A stretch of 64,000 nucleotides of DNA from the NCBI RefSeq assembly GCF_044466355.1, contig NZ_JBITMQ010000007.1, forward strand, positions 124,001-188,000, given 5' to 3'. The notes beneath the pieces were generated by a model. It saw nothing but the letters and a program-made list of their open reading frames with translations, had not been told where the DNA came from and ran no database searches. This DNA comes from Actinophytocola sp044466355. Lineage in GTDB: Bacteria > Actinomycetota > Actinomycetes > Mycobacteriales > Pseudonocardiaceae. Positions 19,135-26,929 of the stretch are shown piece by piece (within the stretch, counting starts at the first letter, position 1; each line of letters begins with the position of its first letter). Made by a program: the position numbers and the translations under genes.

Positions 19135-19455
19135 ATGGGTGATTTCAACGTACATGTAGGCGAGGTGCGAACACACGCGGAGACGGTCGGCTCGGTCGCC
19201 GCCAACGTGCGTTCGGTCGCCGGCGCGGCGCAGGACAACGTGTCCGGCGGCGCGTTCGGCCAGATCGCGGAGTTCTTCGCGTCGGCCATCACGAGCGCGG
19301 CGGGTGACGTGCGGCAGGCCATGAACGGCGCGAGCCAGACGGTCGACCAGGTGCAGTCCGGCCTCGTGCAGGTCGCGGACGACTACCAGGCGACCGAGGA
19401 CCACCACACGCACGTGTTCACCGTGCAGGAGGCCGGGGAGGAAGTAGCCAGGTGA
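19135..19455 (+). CDS. WXG100/EspC-like type VII secretion target
   Basis: The 106-residue, almost wholly alpha-helical protein (DFNVHVGEVRTHAETVGSVA ... QTVDQVQSGLVQVADDYQAT) is the size of ESX secretion partners. It overlaps the next gene by four bases, suggesting a co-translated pair that forms a heterodimer. The usual WXG turn is not present (the middle reads SGGAFGQI), so it is closer to the EspC/DUF2580 group. No ESX ATPase or EccC gene lies in the window. Confidence 0.7.
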   Translation: MGDFNVHVGEVRTHAETVGSVAANVRSVAGAAQDNVSGGAFGQIAEFFASAITSAAGDVRQAMNGASQTVDQVQSGLVQVADDYQATEDHHTHVFTVQEAGEEVAR

Positions 19456-20864
19456 GCGAGACCCTTACCCAGCCGCGTACGACCGGCGGGACCACCAGCC
19501 AGGCGGAGAACCTGTTCACGCACATCAAGTCGACCGCCGACGCCATGGAGAAGGGCGACGTCCTCGGCTCCGCGATGGGCGTGACCAACGTGGCGATGGA
19601 CGTGCTCAACATCGCGGGCGACCCGCTCGGCGCGATCAGCTCGGCCGGTCTCGGCTGGGTGCTCGGCGCGGTGTCGTTCCTGCGGGAGCCGTTCGACATC
19701 CTCAAGGGCAACTCCGGCGCGATCACCGGCTCGGCGCGGTCGTGGGGCGCCGCGTCGTCGAACCTGACGCAGGTGGCGGGCCACTACCGGTCCTCGTCGA
19801 CGACGCAGACGCGGTCGTGGACCGGTGGCGCCGGTGAGGGCTACCGCAGGGCGAGCGGCAACCAGGCGAGCGGCCTCGAGGCGCTCGCGCAGGCCAGCAG
19901 GGCCGTGTCGGGGGCCATCACGCAGGCGGGGCAGGCCGTCGCGCAGGCCCGCCAGGTCGTGATGGACCTGATCAGCGAGGCCGTGCAGAAGATCATCCAG
20001 ATCTGCATCGAGGCGCTGTCGAAGTCGTGGCTGTCGTTCGGCGCGTCGGTCGCGCTGGGCATCGCGCAGTCGACGCAGAAGGCCGTGCAGACCGGCATGA
20101 AGCTGGTCCAGCAGATCCAGAAGGTCGTCCAGACGCTGCAGAAGATCATCCAGGTCGTGCAGCAGATCATGCAGGTCGTCCAGCAGGTCAAGCAGTTGGT
20201 GGAGATGATCGGCGGCAAGGCCAGCGGCCAGCAGCAGGTCACGCCGAGCGCGCACCAGGTCCAGTACAACCCGAACGGGCAGTACTACCAGCCGAACGAC
20301 GTCGGTCAGCGGCAGGACGCGCAGGCACAGACACTGCCGCAGAACGTGCCGATCCCGCAGGTGCGCCCGGCGGTGGAGACCGACCACCAGCACGACGGCC
20401 CCCGGTCGCAGAACGGGTGGCCGGTGAACCCGCCGCTCGTCACGCGCACCGTCCCGGGCACGGACGTGCGGCTGCGGGTCGCCGAGGGCCCGGCGGGTGA
20501 CGTGCTCATCCACGTCGCCAGCCAGGTCAGCGCGCGGGTCGAGGACATCTCGATGAACTCCGAGGCGGGCGAGCGGGACGACTGGGCCTACGCGCACCGC
20601 AACGTCCGCGGCTCCGAGGCCGTCTCCAACCACGCGAGCGGCACCGCGATCGACCTCAACGCGACCCGGCACCCGCTCGCCGTGCGGGACACGTTCACCC
20701 CGGAGCAGAGCGCGGAGATCCGCCGCATCCTGGCCGAGGTCGACAACGTGGTCCGCTGGGGCGGCGACTACCGCGGCCGCGCCGACGAGATGCACTTCGA
20801 GATCGTCGGCAGCCAGGAGCAGGTCGCCGCGGTAGCGGCCCGCCTCCGCAACGCCCAGCAGTAA
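19452..20864 (+). CDS. WXG100-like protein with C-terminal M15 peptidase domain
   Basis: The 470-residue probable type VII effector has a helical N-terminal half with a WTGGAGEGYRRASG turn near residue 120. A Q-rich amphipathic stretch (about 205-250: KVVQTLQKIIQVVQQIMQVV) and a Q/P-rich linker follow. The C-terminal domain (about 335-470) carries the M15 zinc ligands: H394 and D401 in NHASGTAIDLN and H448 in DEMHFEI. M15 enzymes cleave D-Ala-D-Ala or L-Ala-D-Glu bonds in peptidoglycan. Coupling to the small WXG100-like gene suggests export and action on the wall, either own or foreign. Confidence 0.8.
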   Translation: MSETLTQPRTTGGTTSQAENLFTHIKSTADAMEKGDVLGSAMGVTNVAMDVLNIAGDPLGAISSAGLGWVLGAVSFLREPFDILKGNSGAITGSARSWGAASSNLTQVAGHYRSSSTTQTRSWTGGAGEGYRRASGNQASGLEALAQASRAVSGAITQAGQAVAQARQVVMDLISEAVQKIIQICIEALSKSWLSFGASVALGIAQSTQKAVQTGMKLVQQIQKVVQTLQKIIQVVQQIMQVVQQVKQLVEMIGGKASGQQQVTPSAHQVQYNPNGQYYQPNDVGQRQDAQAQTLPQNVPIPQVRPAVETDHQHDGPRSQNGWPVNPPLVTRTVPGTDVRLRVAEGPAGDVLIHVASQVSARVEDISMNSEAGERDDWAYAHRNVRGSEAVSNHASGTAIDLNATRHPLAVRDTFTPEQSAEIRRILAEVDNVVRWGGDYRGRADEMHFEIVGSQEQVAAVAARLRNAQQ

Positions 20865-20865
20865 C

Positions 20866-21000
20866 CCCGCGAGTCGCGCGCCAGAACACCGCGAGTCGCG
20901 TTCTCGGACATACCGAGTTGTACGTTTCGTGCAGACAGCCCGCCTTGGGCACCTGCACGAAACGTACAACTCATACTGTCCGGGAGCGCGACTCGCGGGT
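20866..21000. repeat. Palindromic extragenic element, copy 2
   Basis: Two GCGAGTCGCG units precede a hairpin with perfect 19-bp arms (20914-20932/20933 and 20954-20972, sequence CGAGTTGTACGTTTCGTGCA). An inverted GCGCGACTCGCGGG unit follows. It lies between converging genes, and its right side runs into glpD, supplying that gene's stop codon and last codons. Confidence 0.85.
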
Positions 21001-22491
21001 GTTGGTGACCAACGCGGTTACTTTGGGTTGGACTGTTTCCAGGTGGGTGGCCACCAGGCCTATTCGGGTGCGGCGGTGTAGTACGTCGTCGGCGTCCATG
21101 GCGCCTTCCACGCGGACCGCCCACTCGACCTCGCCCGCGGTGATCGGCAGGTCCGGGGCCAGTGGCGTCGGGTCGATGGCCGCGACCTGCTCGGCTTCCG
21201 TGCCGTACTTGGCGACCAGCCGCGCCGGTGCGTCCACTGTGGACAAAGTGGTGCGCGGGGCGGCGCCGACCAGCGGTAGTCGCCGGGTGCGGGACCTGCC
21301 GGTTGTCAGGTTTCCCTTCTCCGCCGCCGCGTCCACGGCGTCCTCCGCCATGCGGCGGTAGGTGGTGAGCTTGCCGCCCACGATCGTCAGCACACCCTCC
21401 GGCGACGTCAGCACGGCGTGCTTGCGGGACAGGTCCGCGCTGCGGCCCGGCGCGTCGAGCAGCGGGCGCAGGCCCGCGTAGCTGCCGAGCACGTCGGCCT
21501 TCGTCAGCGGGCGCGCCAGCACCGACGACGCCACGTCGAGCAGGAAGTCCACATCGGACTCCGGGGCCACCGGTTCGTCCGGGATGTCGCCGTCGAACGG
21601 CTCGTCCGTCAGGCCCAGGTACACCAGGCCGTCCTGCTGGGGCAGCAGCAGCACGAACCGCGACCGCGCGCCGGGAATCGGCACGGTCAGCGCCGCGCCG
21701 CCCAGCCCGACCGCCTCGGCCGACACCACCAGGTGCGTGCCGAGCGAGGGCCGCAACCGCACCGACGGCACCAGCTTGCCCGCCCACACGCCGGTCGCGT
21801 TGATCACCGTCCGCGCGCGCACCTCGACGAGCCGCTCGCCGTCCCGCACCTCCGCCGACGTGCCGGTCAGCGCGGTCACGGGCGCCCGCGTGATGATCTT
21901 CGCGCCCAGCCCGGCCGCTGTCCTCGCGAGCGCCACCACCAGCCGCGCGTCGTCGGTCAGCTGCCCGTCGAACGACAGCAGCCCGCCACGCAGGTCCGAC
22001 GACCGCAGGCCCGGCGCCAGCGCGAGAGCCTCCGGCGCCGACACCCGGCGCGGCGGCGGCAGCAGCGCCGACGGGGTGCGTGCCGCCCGCCGCAACGCGT
22101 CACCGGCGCGCAGCCCGGTCGCGATGAAGGCGGCGTTGCCGCGGGAAACCCTGCTCTGCAAGGGGATCAGCTGCGGCAGCGGCCGCGACAGGTGCGGGGC
22201 GGTGGACGTCATGAGGATGCCGCGCTCGACCGCGCTCTCGTGCGCGAGCGCCACGTCGCCCTTCGCGAGGTACCGCAGCCCGCCGTGCACCAGCTTGCTC
22301 GACCACCGAGACGTGCCGAACGCGAGGTCGTGTGCCTCCAGCAGCGCCACCGACAACCCGCGTGCCGCCGCGTCGAGCGCGATGCCCGCGCCGGTCACGC
22401 CGCCGCCGACCACCAGCACGTCGACCACCTCGCCCGCCGCCAGCGCGGCCAGTTCCTCGGTGCGGCGTGCCGCGTTGAGCGCGGTGTTCAC
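20971..22491 (-). CDS. glpD: Glycerol-3-phosphate dehydrogenase (FAD, aerobic)
   Basis: The 506-residue membrane-associated flavoenzyme oxidises glycerol-3-phosphate to dihydroxyacetone phosphate and passes electrons to quinone. The FAD dinucleotide fold is VDVLVVGGGVTGAGIALDAA, followed by FGTSRWSSKLVHGGLRYL, the GlpD signature. The C-terminal domain YAGLRPLLD ... IVGGKLTTYRRMAEDAVDAA is complete. The last residues (NTRESRSRTV) are encoded by repeat element 2, so the native tail was probably replaced. It is coupled to a TetR gene whose stop overlaps its start. Confidence 0.95.
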   Translation of the reverse strand: MNTALNAARRTEELAALAAGEVVDVLVVGGGVTGAGIALDAAARGLSVALLEAHDLAFGTSRWSSKLVHGGLRYLAKGDVALAHESAVERGILMTSTAPHLSRPLPQLIPLQSRVSRGNAAFIATGLRAGDALRRAARTPSALLPPPRRVSAPEALALAPGLRSSDLRGGLLSFDGQLTDDARLVVALARTAAGLGAKIITRAPVTALTGTSAEVRDGERLVEVRARTVINATGVWAGKLVPSVRLRPSLGTHLVVSAEAVGLGGAALTVPIPGARSRFVLLLPQQDGLVYLGLTDEPFDGDIPDEPVAPESDVDFLLDVASSVLARPLTKADVLGSYAGLRPLLDAPGRSADLSRKHAVLTSPEGVLTIVGGKLTTYRRMAEDAVDAAAEKGNLTTGRSRTRRLPLVGAAPRTTLSTVDAPARLVAKYGTEAEQVAAIDPTPLAPDLPITAGEVEWAVRVEGAMDADDVLHRRTRIGLVATHLETVQPKVTALVTNTRESRSRTV

Positions 22492-23087
22492 GGGCGCAGC
22501 GCCACGTCGAGCAACCTGGTCAGCTCGGCGAGCAGGTCCTCGAGGTCGAGGTCGGACGTCGACGGGCGGATGGTGAACACGTACGGCTGCAGCAGCAGGA
22601 AGATCGTGCGGGCTTGGATCGCGAGGTCGGCCTCGCGGATCGAGCCGTCGGCCTGCCCGGCCGCGAGCTGCGCGCGCAGGTACTCCTCGGTCATGTGCTG
22701 GCTCGTGCCGACGCGCTCCATGATGTACGGCAGGAGCAACTCCGCGTCACGCTCGATCACCGCGTGCATCAGCGGGTTCGTGGCCAGCGCGCGGATGGTG
22801 TGCACCGACGCGACCACGAGGCCGTCCCGCGCGGTCGGTTCGTCGCGCGCGACGTCGTTCGCCTCGGCCAGGACCTTGCCGAACTCGCGGGTGATCAGCG
22901 CCGACAGCATTCCGCGCACGTCGGGGAAACGGCGGTAGAGCGTCATCCTGCTCACGCCGGCGGTCCGCGCGACATCGCTCAACGTGGTTCTGCGTACACC
23001 GACGGCGAGTACGCACTCCATGGCCGCGTCGAGCAACAGATCGTCAGCGACACGGTTGGGTGACGGAGTGTGACGGATGGACGTCAT
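22488..23087 (-). CDS. TetR-family regulator of the glpD locus
   Basis: The 199-residue TetR repressor has an N-terminal helix-turn-helix (LAVGVRRTTLSDVARTAGVS, RMTLYRRFPDVRGML). Its stop overlaps the glpD start by four bases, so it is the first gene of a glpD operon. Its start codon lies inside an inverted repeat (23067-23097) shared with the divergent FAD-oxidase gene, a layout expected for autoregulation and control of both units. The ligand is unknown; glycerol-3-phosphate or a lipid is plausible. Confidence 0.9.
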   Translation of the reverse strand: MTSIRHTPSPNRVADDLLLDAAMECVLAVGVRRTTLSDVARTAGVSRMTLYRRFPDVRGMLSALITREFGKVLAEANDVARDEPTARDGLVVASVHTIRALATNPLMHAVIERDAELLLPYIMERVGTSQHMTEEYLRAQLAAGQADGSIREADLAIQARTIFLLLQPYVFTIRPSTSDLDLEDLLAELTRLLDVALRP

Positions 23088-23097
23088 GTGTCACACT
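23067..23097. promoter_or_regulatory. Probable TetR operator in the divergent glpD promoter
   Basis: Inverted repeat AGTGTGAC (23067-23074) / GTCACACT (23090-23097), centred near 23082. It covers the TetR start codon and abuts a TATACT hexamer (23097-23102). Only 17 bases separate the two divergent start codons. Confidence 0.6.
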
Positions 23098-23104
23098 ATA
23101 CTCC

Positions 23105-24745
23105 GTGACCAACAACAGTGACCACCTCGTTCGCGGTGGGTGGACGTCGGCCGGCGGGCAGGACGTCATCCTGCCCCCTCATGCCACCCGCTGGCTAGCG
23201 GCGCGCACAGGTCTTGACGCTCGTCCGACGCCCGCCGCGCCGGACTCCGCGCTCACCGTCGCCGAGTCGGCGTTGCCGGAGCAGGTGCACAAGGCGCTCC
23301 GCGCGGTGGTCGGGGAACGGCACGTGCTGACCGGGCGGGACGACCGCCTCGGTCGCTCCGGTGGACTGTCCTATCTGGACCTGTTGCGGCACAGGGGATC
23401 CGGTCCGCTCGCGGTGCCGGACGCGGTCGTGGTGCCCGCGGACCCGGCCGAGGTGCAGCAGGTCGTCGAGGTGTGCGCCACGCACGGCATCGGGCTCGTG
23501 CCGTTCGGTGGCGGCACGTCGGTGGTCGGCGGTGTCGCCGCGTTGCGCGGTGACAAGCCCGCGGTCGTCGTGCTCGACCTGGTGCGGCTGGACAAGCTGG
23601 TGTCCGTGGACCCGGTTTCGCGGCTCGCGGTGTTCCAGGCCGGGGTCGTCGCGCCGGAGGCGGAGCGGTTGCTCGCCGTGCACGGGCTCACGCTCGGCCA
23701 CGTGCCGCAGTCGTTCGAACGCGCCACGATCGGCGGGTTCGCCGCCACGCGGTCGTCCGGGCAGGCCTCGTCCGGGTACGGGCGGTTCGAGGACATGGTC
23801 GAGGGTGTGCGGGTCGCGACGCCCCGCGGCGAGTGGCGGCTCGGGGTCGCACCGGCGTCGGCGGCCGGACCTGACCTGCGTCAGGTTGTCGTCGGCAGCG
23901 AGGGCGCGTTCGGCGTGATCACCGAGGTGACCGTGCGGGTGCGGGAACTGCCGACCGTGCGCCGCTACGAGGGTTTCGTGGTCGACGGCTGGGAAGCCGG
24001 TGCCGCCGCGGTACGCCGGCTCGCGCAGGCGCGGGTACTCGCCGACGTCACCCGGCTCTCCGACCCGCAGGAGACCGAGGTCGGGCTCACGCTCTCCGGT
24101 GGCTGGAAGACCGCGGTGGTGCGGAAGTACCTGCGGGCACGGGGAATTCTCGAACCCTGCCTGCTGATCCTGGGCTGGGAGGCGACGTCCACAGAGGACC
24201 TTGCGCACCGGCGCCGTGCCACGTTGCGGGTGCTGCGCCAGGGACGTGTGGTGTCGCTCGGCACGCCGGCTGGGGAGACGTGGCGGCACGGCCGGTTCGC
24301 CGGTCCCCGGCAGCGGGACGCCTTGATGGACAAGGGAGTCTGCGTCGAGACACTCGAGACCGCCACCTACTGGTCCAAGCTGAGCACGTTGCGCACCGAG
24401 GTCCGCGCGGCGCTCGTCGGGGCACTGTCCGCGCCCGGCCGCACGCCGATCGTGGCGTGCCACATCTCGCACGCCTACGAGACCGGCGCGTCGCTGTACT
24501 TCACGACGATCGTGCCGCGCGACACCGGAGACCCGGAAGGCCAGTGGCAGCGCGCGAAAGCGGCCGCCTGCGAGGCCATTTCGGACGGTGCGCTCGGGAC
24601 GATCTCGCACCACCACGCGGTCGGCGTCGACCACGCGCCGTACCTGGGCAGGGAGGTCGGCGAGCTGGGACTCGACGTGCTCGCCGGCGTCAAACGTACG
24701 CTCGACCCCGACGGCGTGCTCAATCCCGGGAAACTGGTGCGGTAG
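23105..24745 (+). CDS. FAD-binding oxidase (alkyldihydroxyacetonephosphate-synthase-like)
   Basis: The 546-residue flavoprotein is of the FAD_binding_4/VAO family. The FAD loop is IGLVPFGGGTSVVGGVAALR, and the C-terminal cap contains SHHHAVGVDHAPYLGREVGE with a cluster of His residues typical of alkylglycerone-phosphate-synthase homologues. ADPS makes ether-lipid precursors; bacterial members beside glpD may act on glycerol-3-phosphate derivatives. GTG 23105 is the first start after the shared operator. The last 26 bases overlap the converging membrane-protein gene. A perfect ACCTGAC palindrome lies at 23869-23886. Confidence 0.85.
   Translation: MTNNSDHLVRGGWTSAGGQDVILPPHATRWLAARTGLDARPTPAAPDSALTVAESALPEQVHKALRAVVGERHVLTGRDDRLGRSGGLSYLDLLRHRGSGPLAVPDAVVVPADPAEVQQVVEVCATHGIGLVPFGGGTSVVGGVAALRGDKPAVVVLDLVRLDKLVSVDPVSRLAVFQAGVVAPEAERLLAVHGLTLGHVPQSFERATIGGFAATRSSGQASSGYGRFEDMVEGVRVATPRGEWRLGVAPASAAGPDLRQVVVGSEGAFGVITEVTVRVRELPTVRRYEGFVVDGWEAGAAAVRRLAQARVLADVTRLSDPQETEVGLTLSGGWKTAVVRKYLRARGILEPCLLILGWEATSTEDLAHRRRATLRVLRQGRVVSLGTPAGETWRHGRFAGPRQRDALMDKGVCVETLETATYWSKLSTLRTEVRAALVGALSAPGRTPIVACHISHAYETGASLYFTTIVPRDTGDPEGQWQRAKAAACEAISDGALGTISHHHAVGVDHAPYLGREVGELGLDVLAGVKRTLDPDGVLNPGKLVR
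23869..23886. repeat. ACCTGAC-N4-GTCAGGT palindrome, perfect copy
   Basis: Perfect inverted repeat with spacer CTGC, inside the FAD oxidase gene, encoding PDLRQVV. Confidence 0.8.
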
Positions 24746-25160
24746 GCCTGCGCACGACCCCGGACCACACGATCGCGAGCGCCCCGGCGAAGAACATCGG
24801 CCACGAGTAGGCGAGCCGGGTCGCGATCGCGCTCTCGCACGTGTTCACGTACGTGGCGAGCACCTCGTCGCCCGGTTCGTCCAGCTGTGCGGCCAGTGGC
24901 CCGGTCTCGACACCGCCGATGGTGTTGCCGCACGTAACCTGACCGGCGTCAACCGGGTTCGCGTTCGCCACCCGCACGGGCAGCAACGCGAGCAGCAGGC
25001 CGAGCAGCAGCGCCGCGAGCGCGAGGATCGCCCAGAACGTGCGTGGCGTGATCATGATCTTCGCGAGCGGGTCGGCCGGTTCCGGCGGCACGGGCTCGAT
25101 CACGGTGGGCACCGGTTGCCGCACCGTCTGCTGGGTTGCGAGGTCGGGCTCGGTGTTCAT
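24720..25160 (-). CDS. Hypothetical two-helix membrane protein
   Basis: The 146-residue protein has a proline-rich cytosolic N-terminus (QPVPTVIEPVPPEPADPLAK), a transmembrane helix (FWAILALAALLLGLLLALLP), an external loop of about 55 residues with two Cys (TCGNTI, NTCESA) that could pair, and a second helix (PMFFAGALAIVWSGVV). I do not recognise the family. The frame runs open upstream but ATG 25160 is the sensible start. It lies downstream of a lipoprotein gene on the same strand. Confidence 0.65.
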   Translation of the reverse strand: MNTEPDLATQQTVRQPVPTVIEPVPPEPADPLAKIMITPRTFWAILALAALLLGLLLALLPVRVANANPVDAGQVTCGNTIGGVETGPLAAQLDEPGDEVLATYVNTCESAIATRLAYSWPMFFAGALAIVWSGVVRRPTAPVSRD

Positions 25161-25236
25161 GGCGCAAGCCTGCCTGTTCGACGTGCGTGTGAACAGGGAA
25201 ACGGCGAAAAAGGTCGCTCCAGGGAGCGAACCGGCG

Positions 25237-25854
25237 CTACCGCGGGTAGTACGCGCTCGTGTCGAGGCGGCCGTGGTCGCACACGGGGCCGAACTCGAAG
25301 TCCACCTCGAACGACGCTTCCTCGTCCGGCGGGGACACCTTGATGCTCGACGCCGCGGGCTGGCACTGGCCGTCGGTGGGCTCGTCCTCGGCCGCGACCA
25401 CGCTCCAGCGCAGGATTTTCGCGGCCGCCGCGTCCGGTCGGAGCCGCACAAGCGTCGGCACCGGGTTGAGATTGCGTTCCGCGTTGGTCGGCAGGGAGTT
25501 CTTCTCGACGTCCAGCAGGTCGAGGCGGCCGTAGCCCCACAGCGTGCACACCTGCTGACTCTTGTTGCGCACCACCAGGGTCGCGCGTCTGCTGCCCGCG
25601 TCCGCGTCCTTCGGTTCGACGCTGCCCGTCAACATCGCCGCCGTACAGCGGTTGTCCTGCGCGGGCGGGGTCGAGGCGCCTCCGGTGAACCGCGGTGGCG
25701 GCGACGGCGACGACGTGGTCGGTGCCGCCGATTCGGTGGTGGTGCTCGTCAAACTCGTCGACGAGTCACCCGCCGCGGTCGGCCGAGCACCGCATCCGCT
25801 CAGCAGCACGGTCGCGAGTACCGCGATCGCACAGAGTCGGTCATGCCGGGCCAC
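25237..25854 (-). CDS. DUF4232-type secreted lipoprotein
   Basis: The 205-residue precursor has a signal peptide and lipobox: VLATVLLSGC places the lipidated Cys at residue 21. An S/T/P-rich spacer (about 25-62) follows, then a beta-rich domain beginning CTAAMLTGSVEPKDADAGSR with VVRNKSQQVCTLWGYGRLDL, the pattern of actinobacterial DUF4232 lipoproteins. It should be anchored to the outer face of the membrane. The function is unknown. It starts 4 bases before the stop of the GGCT-like gene upstream, so the two are cotranscribed. Confidence 0.8.
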   Translation of the reverse strand: MARHDRLCAIAVLATVLLSGCGARPTAAGDSSTSLTSTTTESAAPTTSSPSPPPRFTGGASTPPAQDNRCTAAMLTGSVEPKDADAGSRRATLVVRNKSQQVCTLWGYGRLDLLDVEKNSLPTNAERNLNPVPTLVRLRPDAAAAKILRWSVVAAEDEPTDGQCQPAASSIKVSPPDEEASFEVDFEFGPVCDHGRLDTSAYYPR

Positions 25855-25858
25855 GCCC

Positions 25859-26917
25859 TCACCTCCGAGACGGATCCGCGGTCGCCCACGGGGCCGTTAG
25901 CATACGCAATCCCTCGAAACCGCCCGCCCACACATACGTCCAGCAGAGTTGCCCGCCCGGTAACGCAACGCGCACACGGTGGTACTCCGCACCTTCGTAA
26001 TCGTCCACAAGGGACAGTGCGGCGGTGGGTCTTGCCAGGTCGATCACCCAGCCGGACACCCCGGGTCCCTCGCCGAGCCGTAGCGCGGGGTAGCCGAGCC
26101 CGGTGTCGAACAACGTGCCCGGGAGCGCCGCCGCGCGGGGTTCTCCCGCCGCGTGGGGTTCGAGCCGCCACCAGTCCGACGCGCCAGGTTGGAGCGTGCC
26201 GTAGACGAACAGGCGGCCGGGGAAGTCCGCCGGTTCCGGCGCACCCGTAACCTGACGCACGTCAAGTAGGTCGGTGTCCGCGGGTTCGCCGACGAGCGCG
26301 GCGGCGCCGGACTGCGGAACGTCGAGGCAGCGCACGGGTTTCCCGGCCACCAGCAGCGGCATCCTGCGGGGCGCCGCGGCGACGTACGCGAGCGGGCCGT
26401 CGACGATCGTCCCGTCCGCCAGCCTGACCTCGCCGGTGTCCACGCGTGCGAGCCGGTACCGCTCGCCGCGTCCCTCACACCTGTCAAGTACGGCGACCTG
26501 CTCCTGGGTGGCCAGCCAGATCGAGTGGTCCTCCACGTTGCCGGGCATCGCGGTGAGCGTGGCAGGCCGCTGGTCGTCGACCACCCGCAGGCCGCTGGCC
26601 CACACCGCGGCGACGTCCGTGCAGCGCGCGTTCAGCAGGACGGCCGGGCCCGGGAGACCGAGCGCGTCGCGAAGCCAGGTGATCTTGGACGGGCAGACGT
26701 TCGAGCCGTAGCAGAGCACGGGCACGCGCTCGGCGAGCGGCCGCGCGCCCCGGTCGGCGAGCCATGCGTCGAGGTCGGTGCCGTCGACGCGCCAGCACGA
26801 CGGCGCCACCGGGTCGGGGCGGAGTGCCCACCCGGTGGCGTCGTCGTGCACGTAGGAGAACGGTGGGCGGCGGCCCGGGTAGGGCACCGCCGGGTACTCC
26901 TCGTCGGCGAAGCTCAC
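25859..26917 (-). CDS. Tandem gamma-glutamylcyclotransferase-like protein
   Basis: The 352-residue protein appears to have two GGCT/AIG2-like beta-barrel domains. The first (about 60-215) has the substrate-loop motif VLCYGSNVCPSK. The second (about 235-345) has RLFVYGTLQPGASDWWRL. Single-domain relatives release 5-oxoproline from gamma-glutamyl peptides. A catalytic Glu is plausible in the second domain (DDYEGAEYHRVRV) and in the first (DRCEGRGERYRL). The fused two-domain layout is unusual. It is part of a minus-strand run with the C39 peptidase and lipoprotein genes. Confidence 0.75.
   Translation of the reverse strand: MSFADEEYPAVPYPGRRPPFSYVHDDATGWALRPDPVAPSCWRVDGTDLDAWLADRGARPLAERVPVLCYGSNVCPSKITWLRDALGLPGPAVLLNARCTDVAAVWASGLRVVDDQRPATLTAMPGNVEDHSIWLATQEQVAVLDRCEGRGERYRLARVDTGEVRLADGTIVDGPLAYVAAAPRRMPLLVAGKPVRCLDVPQSGAAALVGEPADTDLLDVRQVTGAPEPADFPGRLFVYGTLQPGASDWWRLEPHAAGEPRAAALPGTLFDTGLGYPALRLGEGPGVSGWVIDLARPTAALSLVDDYEGAEYHRVRVALPGGQLCWTYVWAGGFEGLRMLTAPWATADPSRR
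26250..26267. repeat. ACCTGAC-N4-GTCAGGT palindrome, one mismatch
   Basis: ACCTGAC-GCAC-GTCAAGT inside the tandem GGCT-like gene, in the inter-domain region (encodes DVRQVTG). Confidence 0.6.
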
Positions 26918-26929
26918 GCCCCTACCGTG

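Noticed and set aside
21230..21250. Single TGTGGACAA (DnaA box) inside glpD
   Set aside because: A single box in coding sequence with no partner at 19 bp; compatible with chance.
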